The position numbers and the translations under genes are program-made. Below are positions 1 to 12,509 of a stretch of DNA of 64,000 bases, in pieces. This DNA comes from Amborella trichopoda. Lineage: Eukaryota; Streptophyta; Magnoliopsida; Amborellales; Amborellaceae. The notes beneath the pieces were generated by a model. That model made no database searches. It had not been told where the DNA came from and was given only the letters and a program-made list of their open reading frames with translations. How positions within the stretch are numbered: the stretch's first letter is position 1; each line of letters begins with the position of its first letter. Location: the NCBI RefSeq assembly GCF_000471905.2, contig NW_006499617.1, positions 4,316,194-4,380,193 of the forward strand, read 5' to 3'.

Positions 1-7
1 TTAGTTT

Positions 8-79
8 TAACGTTAACGTAACGTTTAACGTTTAACGTTTAACGTTAACGTTTAACGTTAACGTTAACGTTAACGTTAC

Positions 80-84
<5 letters not shown>
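8..84. repeat. AACGTT/AACGTTT microsatellite
   Basis: Short units TTAACG and TTTAACG alternate. The unit AACGTT is its own reverse complement, so the whole stretch is nearly palindromic. It is not the plant telomere unit (TTTAGGG). It runs straight into a GA microsatellite and touches the left window edge, so its true length is unknown. Confidence 0.85.
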
Positions 85-136
<52 letters not shown>

Positions 137-156
137 GGAGGGAGGGGGGGAGAGAA
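85..156. repeat. (GA)n microsatellite with G-rich end
   Basis: About 23 GA units follow a short TAG run, then decay into GGAG/GGGA. This is simple sequence with no coding potential. Confidence 0.95.
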
Positions 157-2966
157 AGTTAGCGCTACAGTTTCTTTATAAAACTTAAAATCAGAAGTAA
201 GACACAGAAGTAGGAAGTTGATACATTATCAAAATTCCATAGATAAATCTATATGTGCAAATAATAAAATACTTAAGGATAGATGTCACAAAAAAGCAAT
301 GTCATGAAACTTACGTAACAATGAGAAAGTGGATTTCATACACATGTGATGTGTGCGCAATGCACACCGATGTGCGCACATGCACACACAAATACAGACG
401 CGCACACACATAGATTTGTGAACTCACGTATTCTTAATTGGTAATACTTCATCCATTGACTTCTCATTCCACCATTCAGTAGCTGCAAAATAGTCATCAA
501 AACATCAACATTCAAATTAGTTTGCAAGATAAAAGGTGTACATCATATTCTACTCATTAACAGTTATGTGACAATTAAGTACTACTCATCTTTTCTTCAG
601 ATTTCTTTTTTCTTCCATCTCCAATCTTTAAAAGATGAGTGCATATTGTCTACAATATTGTAAGATTCATCAAATAAAAGTACTAATGAAAGAAAACAAA
701 CACTAGGTTATTGGTTTACTTGATTGTTTTGATTATGCTTCTTATTCAACCTGTATGCAAAGAGAAGACTATGGTGAACGTGAGCTTATTAAGTACATTG
801 TTATACATGTAATCACCTCCAAAAAGTATATACATAGATGCCTAAAATCTCTTCGTTGATGCCTATCCAAAATGTAACATATGCATACATAAATTAATGG
901 GGATATTTGTATTTTATGGGCAACTTGTACTTCCTTGATTTGGAATTCTCTTCTAGGAGTACATTATGTTCAGAAAGCCAATCTATTAGGTTCAAATCTT
1001 CTTAGGCTGTTGGGGGTAGAGAGTTTGATGATGCAATGTATGTTTTGGCATTTAAATGTTGTTAGAGGGTTGAAGTACCATTTTTTCTCTTTTTCCTATT
1101 AATGGAAAATAATGTGGTCAAACAAATATGAGCAAATAATAGAGTTGAAGTAGAATAATGGATGTACCTTCATTTCAATGTTGCATATTTCATCAACAAA
1201 AACTCATGTCAATTGGTCTACATGTCTATTGAACATTATTACTCTTATAAATGAATTTTGTTGGTCTTGAATGGTGAGTTATGCAATATACCTAACTATA
1301 AATGTAGTATATGTAATGTGCAATGGTGATCAGAATTTTCCTTCATTTTTTTTTGTGTATGTGTGTGTGTGTGTTTACAATCTGATTTTCATATTTAGCT
1401 TTTGCTTGGGCTTTCTTTTAAGAGTTTGCATGAAGAACATTGAAATCCTATTGTTGTGAGAGCATGAACATCTTCTACAACGTTCGTATCTTGAGTTGCT
1501 TGTTTATTCTATTGCAACTATTTTCCATTCACATCGATAAATATGGATCCACTTTTCTAGTCAAATGTAATTTTAAAGAGATGTCGCAATGAAATTTCAT
1601 TACCCACCTAATCTTTTGAACCCTAAAGTTGGTCACCGTCTTCTCGGTATTTGTATCTTTCTCCTCCTTTCAAGTAGTAGCTCAACAAAAATATATATGG
1701 AAAATCCTAAGATCTTTATTTGTCATTATCTAGACATCCTATTAACGTCTTTCGACCACTATGATTTCATATATGGTCTTAGGTTGGTGACATCTTTAGA
1801 AAATAGGATTTATCCAATTTTCATATCTAATTTTAAGATTCAAAACAATATGATTTTACAGTAGAATGAATAACAATGACTAACCTCAAAAGGAAACTTT
1901 AGACCTTCTAAATTACATTAAAAATATTATAAGTTTTTGAGGAAAATAGTAAATTTTAGTTGATAACAAAGTAAATTCAGAGAGAAATCTAGAATACTCT
2001 ACCATAGTCCTAACAGAAATACTTAATTTGATGATAACCATAGATCATGATATTCCAAGGAAGATTTTTCCTTGACGCATTATATAAATCACTTTTTGGG
2101 CAAATCTGCAACATGTGCAATAGGATGTAACAAAAATTGTTTTGAAAGGCATCTTATAATATTAAAAACGACATAAAACTCAATTACATGTTTTATACTT
2201 ATAGAAATGACTTCTTTGGTTCTTATTAAGTTTGTTATGATTTAAATTCTAAAACATAATCAGTCTTTTTCTCTCCTTCAAATGAAAAACTTGAAAGAGG
2301 GAAGAACCATTCTTGGATGTCAAAGTTACAACTAAAGTGAAAAAGATTATAGATTTTACTTGAGAAAGCCATTTATTCAGCATAAGAAAGTTGAATAAGA
2401 GCACTAAAAATAATTTGATCTCTATAATACCTAATAGAAAGGTTGAAAAGCAAAACTCAAATTTAAAAAAAATGATGTTGAGAGGGAAAATAGAGAAGAT
2501 AAACAAAGCAACTTTCCGCAATTCTGATTGTCCGAGATGCTAGTATTGACCCATGATTTTATTATTTTCAAATGTATGGCATTATCTGATAAAATTAAAT
2601 AGTTTTAAAGAGATAAAACCCTAAAAAAAATGTGTATATATAGACTGCAGTCCATAATGTTTCCTTCAGTAAACTCCTAATTTCTAGCTATTTAAAAACC
2701 TAATTTCAAACCATAAATTTCAAAGGAAGGAACTCATAAAAATTCGTAATTCTGATTCAAAGTGAAACCCTAGCTTAGGGAAAGAACAAATTTTTTTCTA
2801 AACCCTGATTTTGTAAAAGATAAGTTTGCATTAAACTTCAAATTTGAAAGAAATTTTCAATTTATGTAGAAATATATCTCTACTACTTCGCAACAATGGT
2901 AAAAGATGATGAGCAACATACCTGAGAATATATGCTTCCTTTGTGATTAACCTGCCGGATATGCAG
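157..2966. other. AT-rich intergenic DNA, no gene seen
   Basis: The only open frames are short, AT-rich and stop-interrupted, with no recognisable domain. A CA/TG-rich alternating stretch lies at about 340-415 and a GT run at about 1354-1372. No tRNA, terminal repeat or duplicated segment was recognised. Confidence 0.6.
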
Positions 2967-2978
2967 ACAATACACACT
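2967..2978. repeat. Target-site duplication of LINE, left copy
   Basis: ACAATACACACT lies directly before the poly-T run that is the reverse of the LINE poly(A) tail. The identical 12 bases recur at 7204-7215. Confidence 0.9.
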
Positions 2979-5900
2979 CTTTTTTTTTTTTGGTAAATCA
3001 GTAGGGATAATGAACCCCTACCCATTTTTTTTTATTAAAGAACAGAAGAAAAATGTTACATCACGAAAGAAAACAAATGCAAGAAATTAACCATGCCTTT
3101 CAAGAGGGACATGGGCATTATCCCGCGAAATGAAGGGAGAGACAAAATCAGGGGGATGGGCCCACCAAACTGTGGCTTGCACCATGGATGTCGCCTGCTT
3201 AGCAAGGCTATCAGCAGCTAGATTTGCCTCCCGAAATATATGCAATACCTGCCATTGGTGATCTGCAAAGAAGTAGAGCTTAGCCCTACAGTTGGACAAG
3301 AGGATGCAAAGCCTCCATGGGGGAGAGTTGTGGTAGGTTAGGGGGAGGCAGCTGGCAACTTGGAGTCACTCTCAATGATAAAAGGGCGACAATCCATCTA
3401 ATGCGCCAAGGAGGTACCTCGATCCCAGGCATGGAACTCAGTAGCATTATTGGAGCTGATTCCAAGAGGGATAGCAAAGGCCACTACGAAGCTACCTGTG
3501 TCATCCCTAATGATCCCCCCACATCCTACGGTGCATGCGTTGTGAAAGGACGAGCCATCGATATTGAGTTTAAAATACCCTATGGGTGGGATAAACCATG
3601 CAATTAGGATTGGGATGGAGGGGGTAGCGATGTGCCACTTAAGCATGAGGTTTATGGAAATATGAATCTCAGAGGGGTGAAAAGTCTAAACCCTTCCTTA
3701 TGCTAATTTGCTCACAAAGTGAATGATGCGAACCAGGAGGTGCTCCCTGGAGGTCCTTCTCCCCTCATGAATACGTGCATTACGCTCGACCCACAAATGC
3801 CAAACAGTGGTGGAGAAGGTGGAAATCAAAATGTTTTTCATACCATTGGATTTGAACTGGAACTTTAGCCACTTCGCCAACAAATGATTATATATTGCTC
3901 AAGTGGTATATGCTTGCCAAATTTCTAAAGTATGGATCTCCAAAGAGTCTTCGAAAACCCACATTGCATAATGATATAGTCAGATGATTTTTTGTCTTAT
4001 AGGCAGAAGGGGCATCCAGAGACCAAAGGGAGGCCCCTAGACTAGAGGAGACTCGTGGTGGGCAATCGGGAGTGCAGGGCAAGCCAAGTAAACCACTTTG
4101 CTCTAGCATGGGATGGGGTTTTCCAGAGAGCCTTGAAAGCTGGTTATATGGGCGCATTTTGTCTGATGTGGTCCCAAGCGTCCCTGACAGAGAATTTGCC
4201 ATCGGTTGAGTAAATCCAAACTAGTTGATTCGGAAAGGGGTAGATAGGGAGCATATATGAATGAATCTCCTCCCATGCACAGATGAATGGAGTAGAGGTA
4301 AGTATCAGAAGAGTCCATTTTTGTCGTGTACCCTCAATATAATCTGAGGCCTTGGATTTTGCCAAGTTCCCAAAGGCCTCGTGAGCATCGGCACCATATA
4401 ACTCCCATAAGGAGGACTCTGAAAGCCATGGATAAAAAATCCACAAGCTTACCATCACCAAGTTTCCATCTTACATTGCCTTGCAATCTACTGAAGCCCT
4501 TAAGTATACCCCTCCAAGCATGTGAGCAGGGTATTCCAGACCGACGAGTGGCGAAAGTACTTGTGTTTGAATAACTGGGAGATGAGAGAGGAGGGATTGG
4601 AGATGATTCTTCATGCTACCTTCATCGTGCCTGCCATATTAAAGTCATGAAGTCTACGAATCCCAAGGCCCCCTTCATCTGTTTTCTGACATATAGTATC
4701 TCAGTTCACCAAATGCAAACCCTTATTCTCTGAAATCCCTGCCCACAAAAGTTGCGTTGAATTCTTTCAATCATAGTGCAAGTACGGCTGGGGAAACAAA
4801 AGGAGAGCAACCAGTAAATAGAAGAAGCATTGAGAACTGATCTTAATAGTTGTAATCGTCCTGCAAATGACAAAGATAATGCTTGCCAAGAGCCAATCCG
4901 AGCAATGGCCTTCCTAATAAGATTATGACAGTGTGGATGCTTCAAGGGGCCATGAAAGAGGGGAAGTCCTAAGTATCTAGCCAGAAGGTCCCCCAAACCA
5001 AACTAAAGTTTTTGAAGCACTTGCGTTCTCAAACTGCTACTAACCCCAAAGAACATGACTTTGCTCTTGTGATGATTGAGTTTTTGACTTGTCACCCTAC
5101 AAAAAATATCAATGATGTGCCTAATGGTCCTTGCCACTGATGTCGAAGCTTCGTTGAAGATGAGTGTGTCATCTGCATAAAGGAGGTGAGTGACCCCATA
5201 GTTGCACCCGGATGGGAAATGAGGAGGGAGTAATTTGGCGGCAGTAGTGGCATCGATCATTCTACTGAGATAGTCCATGACAAGGAGGAAGAGGTATGGG
5301 GATAGAGGGTCACCTTGCCTAAGGCCTCTCTCACTCTTGAAATAGCCCGCAGGGGATCCATTATGCAAGATAGAGAAAGATGGGGAGGTGATGCAATGCT
5401 GAACCCAGGTTATAAAAATGTCTGGAAACCCCATCGCATGTAATCTGTTGGATATGAATCCCCATGAGACTCTGTCATAGGCACTACTAAAGTCCAACTG
5501 AAGACACATATTCGGTCTGGTTGAATTCTTGTGGCACAAGGAGATCAGTTCATTGGCCATGAGGACATTATCAGTGATTAGTCTTTCTTTGAGAAATGCA
5601 GCTTGGCAAGAATGGATTAGTCCATCAAGTACCCTCCTCAGTCTGTTTGCCACTATCTTACTAATGATTTTGTACAAGACATTACAAAGGCCAATTGATC
5701 CAAAATCCCTTATAGTAGTGGGGCATGAGACTTTTGGAATCAAGCATATGAAGGTAGAATTAACGGCCTTGAGAAACTTTCCATTACCAAAGAAGTCTTT
5801 AACAGCACTTAAGAGATCACTCTTGATAACATCCCAGCTGACCTTATAAAACTCAACCCCGAAGCCATCTGGTCCCGGTGCACTTTCTGATTTCATATCC

Positions 5901-7203
5901 CATACGCACTTTCGAATTTCCTCCAAGGAGATTTCATTTGTTAATGCCTCACAATCTTCTTTTGTAAAGCACCTGTCTGAAAGGAAATATGCAATCGTGG
6001 GACCCATTAGGGTGTCTTCTTATGTCTCAATTACTAAAAGCTCCTCAAAATATACAATGATGTGGCTTTCAATGGCTTAGGGTCTAAAATTTGGTTGCCG
6101 GTGGAGTCTTTGAGGAAGAGGATTTTATCATGCTACCTTCTAACTATGGTGGACATGAAAAAATTTGGTATTAGAATCCCCCTCTTTAAGCCAATTTTCC
6201 CTTGATTTCTGTCTCCACACACTCTCCTCATGGGCTAGATATTGTGGCAATTGGGATGTAAGCTAAGCTTATTATGTGGTAAGGGAAATGTCGTTAGGAT
6301 GTTCACTTAACATATTATGTAGGGTCGAGAGCCTATCTCTGGTCTCTCTTATCTTGGTGTCAATTAGTCCAAATGTCATTTTGTTCCATCTACTTATATC
6401 TCCATGCAATCTTTTGAGTTTGGCTGCAAATTTATACGTAGGGGTGCCCCCAAGCTTCACTCGCCAAGATTGTTTAATTTGGTCCATAAAATCCGGGGCA
6501 TCTTGCCACATGGTGAAGTAGCGGAAAGGTTTAGGGCCAGGTGATGGTGTGGGGACAGGGGAGACAAGTAATGGGGAGTGGTCTGAGGTGCCTTTTGGTA
6601 AGAGTTCAACCTTGACCTTTGGCATTACCAACATCCATTATGTATTAGCCAGAGCTCTATCAAGTCGCTCTCGAATGCACCTAGACCCTGAACTGCTATT
6701 CGACCATGAGAACCATCCTCTCCAGGAACCCAAGTCAACAAGGGCACAGTCCACTAACATTTTTGCAAAACTCTCATTTCGACCACCAAGCTTCTCTGAC
6801 CGGTTCAAAATAGAATTGAAATCCCCATGCATGAGCCATAACTTAACGATATTGAGCTTGATGTTCTGTAGGTAGTCCCACAAAACCTCTCTCTCTCCCG
6901 TTGAATTTCTACCATACACACCTGTAATGATGAATGACAGTCCAGTGCTGGGTCAAGACACATCCGCAGTAATAGCTTGGTCATGGATCATTAACAGTAT
7001 AAATATTCGGTTTCCATAAAAGCATTATTTGTGACTTTCCATTTATCTCATTGATCACAAAGGAATTATAAAAACCAAGCCTCTTAGACCATCTTCCTGC
7101 TAGTGAAACTTACATTTTTGTTTCTAAAAAAAACACATTCCAATATCATAGTTTTTTATAAGAGTTCGAATATTTGATGCTGGACCATATTGATTCCTCC
7201 AAC
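2979..7203 (-). mobile_element. 5'-truncated L1-type LINE with RNase H
   Basis: A non-LTR retrotransposon in minus orientation. The poly(A) tail is the T run at 2980-2991 and the 5' break is at 7203. Perfect 12-bp duplications flank it (2967-2978, 7204-7215), which defines both ends. Reading from high to low coordinates it encodes the C-terminal half of an endonuclease, a reverse transcriptase, a zinc-binding RVT region and an RNase H domain. It is 4.2 kb, shorter than a complete plant L1. It lacks ORF1 and the start of the endonuclease, as expected from incomplete target-primed reverse transcription. A short A-rich/TATCCC 3' end is typical of plant LINEs. The intact target duplication suggests a fairly recent insertion, although the coding region is already broken. 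Confidence 0.93.
3087..7100 (-). pseudogene. LINE ORF2 relic: endonuclease-RT-zinc-RNase H
   Basis: The frame is broken into pieces by frameshifts and stops. Around 6638-7100 lies the endonuclease C-terminal part, with GDFNSIL, FSWSN and ERLDRALAN-like motifs; SDHSPLL follows at about 6570. The longest intact piece, 5003-6007, is the reverse transcriptase: GPDGF, an FSSAYDRVSW motif A, LRQGDPLSP and the catalytic YADD. Pieces at 4706-4996 and 4144-4461 carry the thumb and zf-RVT regions (KFSVRDAW). RNase H is split between 3398-3646 (NIDGSS, GCGGIIRDD, NNATEF) and 3087-3299 (REANLAADSLAKQA). The RT active site looks intact, but at least four breaks prevent a full product. Confidence 0.9.
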
Positions 7204-7215
7204 ACAATACACACT
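7204..7215. repeat. Target-site duplication of LINE, right copy
   Basis: Second copy of ACAATACACACT, identical to 2967-2978. It marks the 5' end of the minus-strand LINE. Confidence 0.9.
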
Positions 7216-7275
7216 TGAATTTATAGAAAAGGGGGAGGAGAGAATCGACAGTTTTCTCTTTTGTGGTCCATCCGA

Positions 7276-7361
7276 ACCTACCCTATACTCTTTATTTTGG
7301 CATCCAAATAAAATCCGACCCTACCATATACTATTTATTTTGGCATCCAAATAAAATCCCG
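7276..7361. repeat. Two tandem 43-bp copies upstream of gene 1
   Basis: The segment containing TATTTTGGCATCCAAATAAA occurs twice, 43 bp apart (around 7290-7316 and 7333-7359), with one or two differences. It lies 110-190 bp before the start codon at 7469, between the LINE insertion and the gene, so it falls in the likely promoter. Confidence 0.85.
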
Positions 7362-7468
7362 AGGCTGAGATAAATCACTTAGTCGACAGCTGGTCCGAAC
7401 CTGCTCTAGTTTTTATATTGTAACGGTAACGGTTTCAGTGGTTAGTCTCGAGTTTCAACCTTCCATCT

Positions 7469-10400
7469 ATGGCTGTGCTCTCCTTGCAATTCCTCCAAAT
7501 TCCCCCTTTTTCTTCCCTAAAAATAACCCTTACTTCCCTTTCCAAACCACGAATTGGTGTTTCTTTGAGCTCAGGATGGTTAATGGAGAAAACCACCTTT
7601 GGAGTTTCTTCAATGGCGGGCTTATTTCTAGTGAGATGCAGATCTGAAGAGAGGGAAGCCATCGGTGAACCAGGAATTAAGGAGCTTTTATCTGGAATGG
7701 TGGATAAGAGGGTTGAAGAGCTTCTGAACAAGGAAGAGAACAAGGAGATTCTTGGAGACTTGGAAGAGGCGATTAGGAGAGTGGATGATGCGAAAATGGA
7801 GCTTAAAATCATAGAAAAACAGCAAAGGGAGACTCAGGAAATGAAGGCCTACATACGAAAGATGGAGGAGAGATCCTTAGAGGTTAGTGGCAATGCCTTT
7901 TTCTTTTTTTTTTTGTTAATTTCATGGTTTTGGTGCGAGGTTTGGAATTAGGGTTAGGTTTTCTTTTTTTTCTGGTTTGGTTATGAAACTGCTATTTTGG
8001 AATTGAAATTTTGGAATATTTTGAGAACGAGGGCTTAAAATTCAGGAATTTTGCGTGATACAGACTGAATTCAAGCGAAATAAATCACTATTTTTTAATG
8101 TCTCAATTGACCAAATTTAAAAACAAATAGGCGAATTTTTTCGTCAGGTAATTTTGGGGAGAAAAATCTGTTGTTGTGATGAATTTGTAGAATTTCCATC
8201 CAAATATACTACAAAAACTTGGCTTTACAAATTTTTCTTGAATTGCGCCTGATTTCAGAATATCTTGTTTGTAAATATATAGGAGTTTATCTTCGCAATA
8301 TAGTAGAAACTAAAAGCCCTTGTGCTTAAAGAATTCAAGCTGAGTTTTGGCTGAAAATGGAAAGTCTATTAAAAAACTAATAATAAGTTAGAAACTTTCT
8401 TTGCCTTATTGCATTTGCTTCTTGATCTGTGCACCAGCATGCATTGACGTAATACATCCCTTTTCTCTCTGTTTTAATCCCTCTGAGAAAAATTGATGAA
8501 TACTTTTTTGTTATCACTTTCTGGCAGCTGTAGTTTATCATTAGAGTATCCATGACTTCTGCTGGGTTTTTTAACAAGCTTTTATATTTTAGGAGCCTTG
8601 CCCATGTTGACAACCTTATATTCCATGGTGAAGTTGAAGTACCGTTTGAGAGAAGATGACATAATGAGTCGAGAAAATTTAACAATTTGGGACTATTGTA
8701 TTGATTTGTTATCTTGGGGCTATCTCGTTAACTTTCTAATCAATAGTAGTTTTATCTTTTTTATCTTGGGGGCATGAAATAATAAGAGAGTAGGGGTGTA
8801 AGGGGATGGTCATATAGGATCCCTGTTACTGTGTGAGATGATGCCATTCAAGTAGTTTACTAGTTCCCATGTGGAAGGCAGCTTACCTATGTAAGTTTTT
8901 CGGTGAAGACTAATGCTTGGTGAGGTTCAAGTTTAACCAGGAAGAGGAGGGGTGGAAATGTCCTATTTGGGTTCGTTTCAGCTAACTGTACAGGACTCCT
9001 GGATTCTGATTGTGTAAGTGAGTTTGGAGGAGTTCTAATTGGGTTTGGAATTTATGACAAGTTTTGTATGATATATGGGTTGAAAAACCAAAAATATGGT
9101 ATCAAAATACTAGAAGGCATGAGATTGCGTAAAGAATCTTTGGTGGTTGTGTTAGAGTTTGTGCATTTGTTGGTATGCTTGGAAATATAGGGGAGTATTC
9201 TTGATTCGTATTTTTGCATTTGCTTGTTGAATTTTAAGGATGTCTTGTGCAGTTGGCTTTTGATGGATGAAATTTTCTTTTCTCTTTGGTTTCTCCACGT
9301 ATTTTATTCAAAATTATCAGAGTAGGGTTATTTTCAGTATAGCACCAGGACTGATGGTAGGGTGTTTAACTAGTATACTCAATCCCAATTCTTTTATGTT
9401 CGCTGATAATAATTCTTAGTCGGTGTTACTGGCAATGAGATATGCTAAAAACAAGCTTAGATATCATGTCATTTATGGTAACCCTAGTGGTACCTGGATC
9501 CAGTTATGAATATAGCTGATCATCGCCTTGCGGCTTTGGCAACATATATGGAGTCAAGGTTATGCATTGTTGATTAGCAGCCTACGTGGTAGTGAATCCA
9601 AGTCATGATGATGGATGTGTGGCACCATTATGGATTATTTCTCAGGGCCATTATAAAAGTTCGAAAGAAGATTAAGTGGATTTGTGCTTGCAGGAACAGA
9701 AATATGGTCTTTTCTACATTTTTCATATATTTTGCTTAATATATGTAATTACGCAGGTAATGAGACTATGGGAAATGCATATCAAGAAAGATTATCTTAT
9801 ATTATTTGCATTTGTTGGTTTTTTAAAATTGTTTAATTTGCTAATTATGTGATTAATGATTTCTATTAGTTTTTGGCATTAAATTGTAGATTATTAAGTT
9901 TTATCGTATTTTGAGGATAAATTTAAGTTGTTTTGATGCTATTTTATGAAAAGGCAAGTACTCTATGGGGTTGTGGTTTTATAAAGCCCACCTCAAATCT
10001 CTCAAGAATATGCATTTCCAACACTGGAAAACCTGCAAATTGATAATCACGACTTATACAATCATGGATTTGAAGCAAAAAGGATTTCAAACCCTACATG
10101 ATTTATCTTGTAACATATTGTTTTATCCATCCATTTCAACTGTTCACTGATCCGCCAAATCCGAGCTTCAAATTTCATAGTCAGGGGTGGAGACAGATTT
10201 TCAGGCCATCACAAGATTTCCTATACCAAAACTAAATGGCCCAATGCGCTTTTGAGGCATGGCTTTACCAAATATCATAATGCCACAGCCTGATGAAAAT
10301 TGTAACCTTAATAAAATAGTGTATCAGGAAGTTGATGGAAGATTTATACTCATATCCATATGTTTATGACGTTATAATTCCATACTCCTACTTCAGTCAA

Positions 10401-11618
10401 ATTCTAGTTTTCCTAAGATTTGGGAACCCAAGTGCCTGGTGAATGAAAGGGAACATCATTGGAAAAAAAGAGATAATTATAATTTCCCTGACAGGCTCAA
10501 TTTTGGGTGCCAAATGGGATTCCATTGTTCCAAGAGTCTCAATTCCCAGCTTGACTTCTTGACTTGATTTAAAACCCCACTATCTTTTGATCAATCTATT
10601 CTTACTTCTGTCTTTCCTTCTTTGAAAGATTGCAGAGTGTCAGAGGGACTTGTTAGCAGCAAAAGTCATGGTGGAGGAAGCTGAACGTTCGTTATCACAG
10701 AGCATAGATGGACTGAACTCAGGCAATGAGCTTTTAGAGGGTGAAATAGATGAGATGGATAGAGAAAGAGAGAGGTTGGAGTCAGTAAAAGCATCGTTAG
10801 TGTCATCCTTTGTGGGTTTGATCGCCTCCCTCCCTGTTTCCTTTTCTCGGCCGGTCAGTGGTCTGCAGCTTTCACTACATTTGGCATTTGCTTTTGTGGG
10901 TTGTGCTTTGTTTGGTGTGACCTTCCGCTATGCTGTGAGGAGGGACTTAGATAACATTCAACTGAAAACAGGAACAGTGACTGCTTTTGGTTTGATAAAA
11001 GGTATGAATATTCACTTTCTGTTTGTTAGTTTGGGAAAATATTCAGGGGTACACGCAGGGTTTCCATACAGTGCTTTAACTTCACACCAGCCATCGTCAT
11101 ACGTCCACTTGTTTCGACTTCTTTTCTTGACAGTCTTTTGAGTTGAGGAATGACACACCCCAGAAAATTCCCTTTTGCCATGGAATGGTTGGGGTGATGT
11201 TCAAGTACTGAGTGCGTGCTTCTATACGGATCCATATTTCAATAGAAGGCTTTAAATCTCAAGGAATAAGTATGAGATTATGATTCGTAGAAAATTGATT
11301 CTCAAGCCTTCATTTGAATTGTGGCATTCAAAGTTATGAATATGAAGCAAAAGAATATTCGAGACATGGGCTAGTCCGAACTTAAATTTGTTGCCGGAAA
11401 TTGCAGGTTTGGCTGGACTAGAAGCAGGACTTCCCCCCAATTTTGACGGTGAGAAATTATGGTCACTTGCCTATGAAGGGGCTCTCCTCGTCTCTGAGAA
11501 TATTTTTATTTTCTTATTTGCCAGCATTGCTCTAGATTTTTGCTTTAAAACAAGCCTTCTTAGCCCTTTCCCGATCCAAAAACGGCTTTCTGGAGCAGAT
11601 CTGACTTCAGATTTGTGA
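7469..11618 (+). CDS. Plastid-type coiled-coil membrane protein, unknown function
   Basis: Three exons: 7469-7882, 10629-11001 and 11407-11618, with GT-AG introns in phase 0 and phase 1. Together they give 332 residues. Residues 1-55 are rich in Ser, Leu and Lys/Arg with few acids, like a chloroplast transit peptide (inferred). Residues 65-195 are highly charged (Glu/Lys/Arg) and heptad-like, a probable coiled coil that continues across the first splice junction. Hydrophobic segments lie at about 196-208, 218-237 and 288-307, so the C-terminal part is probably membrane-embedded. The end (LSPFPIQKRL...) is polar. Conserved-looking small-residue stretches GLIKGLAGLEAG span the exon 2/3 join. 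The sequence recalls an uncharacterised plant-specific family, but no function can be assigned. The start at 7469 is the first Met that gives the transit-like leader. Confidence 0.82.
7883..10628 (+). other. Intron 1 of gene 1 (2.7 kb)
   Basis: The donor follows GAG at 7882 and the acceptor is at 10627-10628 after a pyrimidine-rich run. The interior is AT-rich with many short stops. No transposon termini or repeated blocks were recognised. Confidence 0.75.
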
Positions 11619-12509
11619 GGCCATTTTTGGACTTCAGATTCATGTATAATTTTGTCAAGTTAAACTACTGTCGAAAATGGGAACAAAATTTAATTATTCA
11701 GGAAAATTATTAGAATATAAACAATTAATATTTCTTAAAGGAAAAGTTTTCTATAATTAAGTGGGTGCAAGAGCCCAATGCCCTTGGAAGTCCGTCTTAA
11801 AGATAAATATTGTGTAAAAGCGTCGGATTAAATAATACATAAACGGTGCAAAAAAAAATTTCCATAAAGCGCATCGGATCAAATAATAAATTAATGGTGC
11901 AAAAAAAAAATCCTCAAAAAAGCACATTGCAAAGCATTTTTTTTTTTTTCAAAAAAGCCCAGATCATAAAATCCCTAAAATTTTGGATCAAAGTTTATTT
12001 TCAAGGTGAATTTGCCTTCATTAAAAATAAGCGTGGAACATGGTGAAAATATATTTTCTGAAAGGACGAGGTTTCTAATGAGTCGGCAGACTCATCTATT
12101 CATTCATATCAGTTCTTCCGAAATCCATCTTAGAAATCAATTTTGGATTAAAAAATTTAGGCTTGATACCATGGTGAAGATGAATATAAATAAATAAAAA
12201 ATAAAAAAATTTGATATATTTTTCTAGATCGCTGATTTAGAGATTTTAGTAGGACTACACCTTTTAACATCTATCTTTGAGATTGATGTTGGTTGCATCC
12301 GGGGACGCGCATGTAGAAGTGCGTCCTTCGATACACTCTACATTTTTGCTTTCCAAGGACAAGGTCTCCACGAGTCGGCCAACTCACAGGGTTTTAAAAC
12401 CTTCATGCAGTTCAGTTCGGATATTTTAAAAATCGTTTTCTCTGCATTAGGGTTTTAAAAATCGTTTGCATCTGGGTTTAAAAATCGGCAAGTCCGTTTT
12501 GACGCGGGC
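11619..12509. other. 3' flank of gene 1, AT-rich; no gene seen
   Basis: After the stop codon the sequence is AT-rich, probably including the 3' UTR. At 12388-12500 several TTTTAAAA/AAATCG motifs recur and lead into the minisatellite. No open frame of interest. Confidence 0.55.

Noticed and set aside
8..84. Telomere-like repeat at the left edge
   Set aside because: The unit is AACGTT(T), not TTTAGGG/CCCTAAA, and ordinary sequence follows at once.
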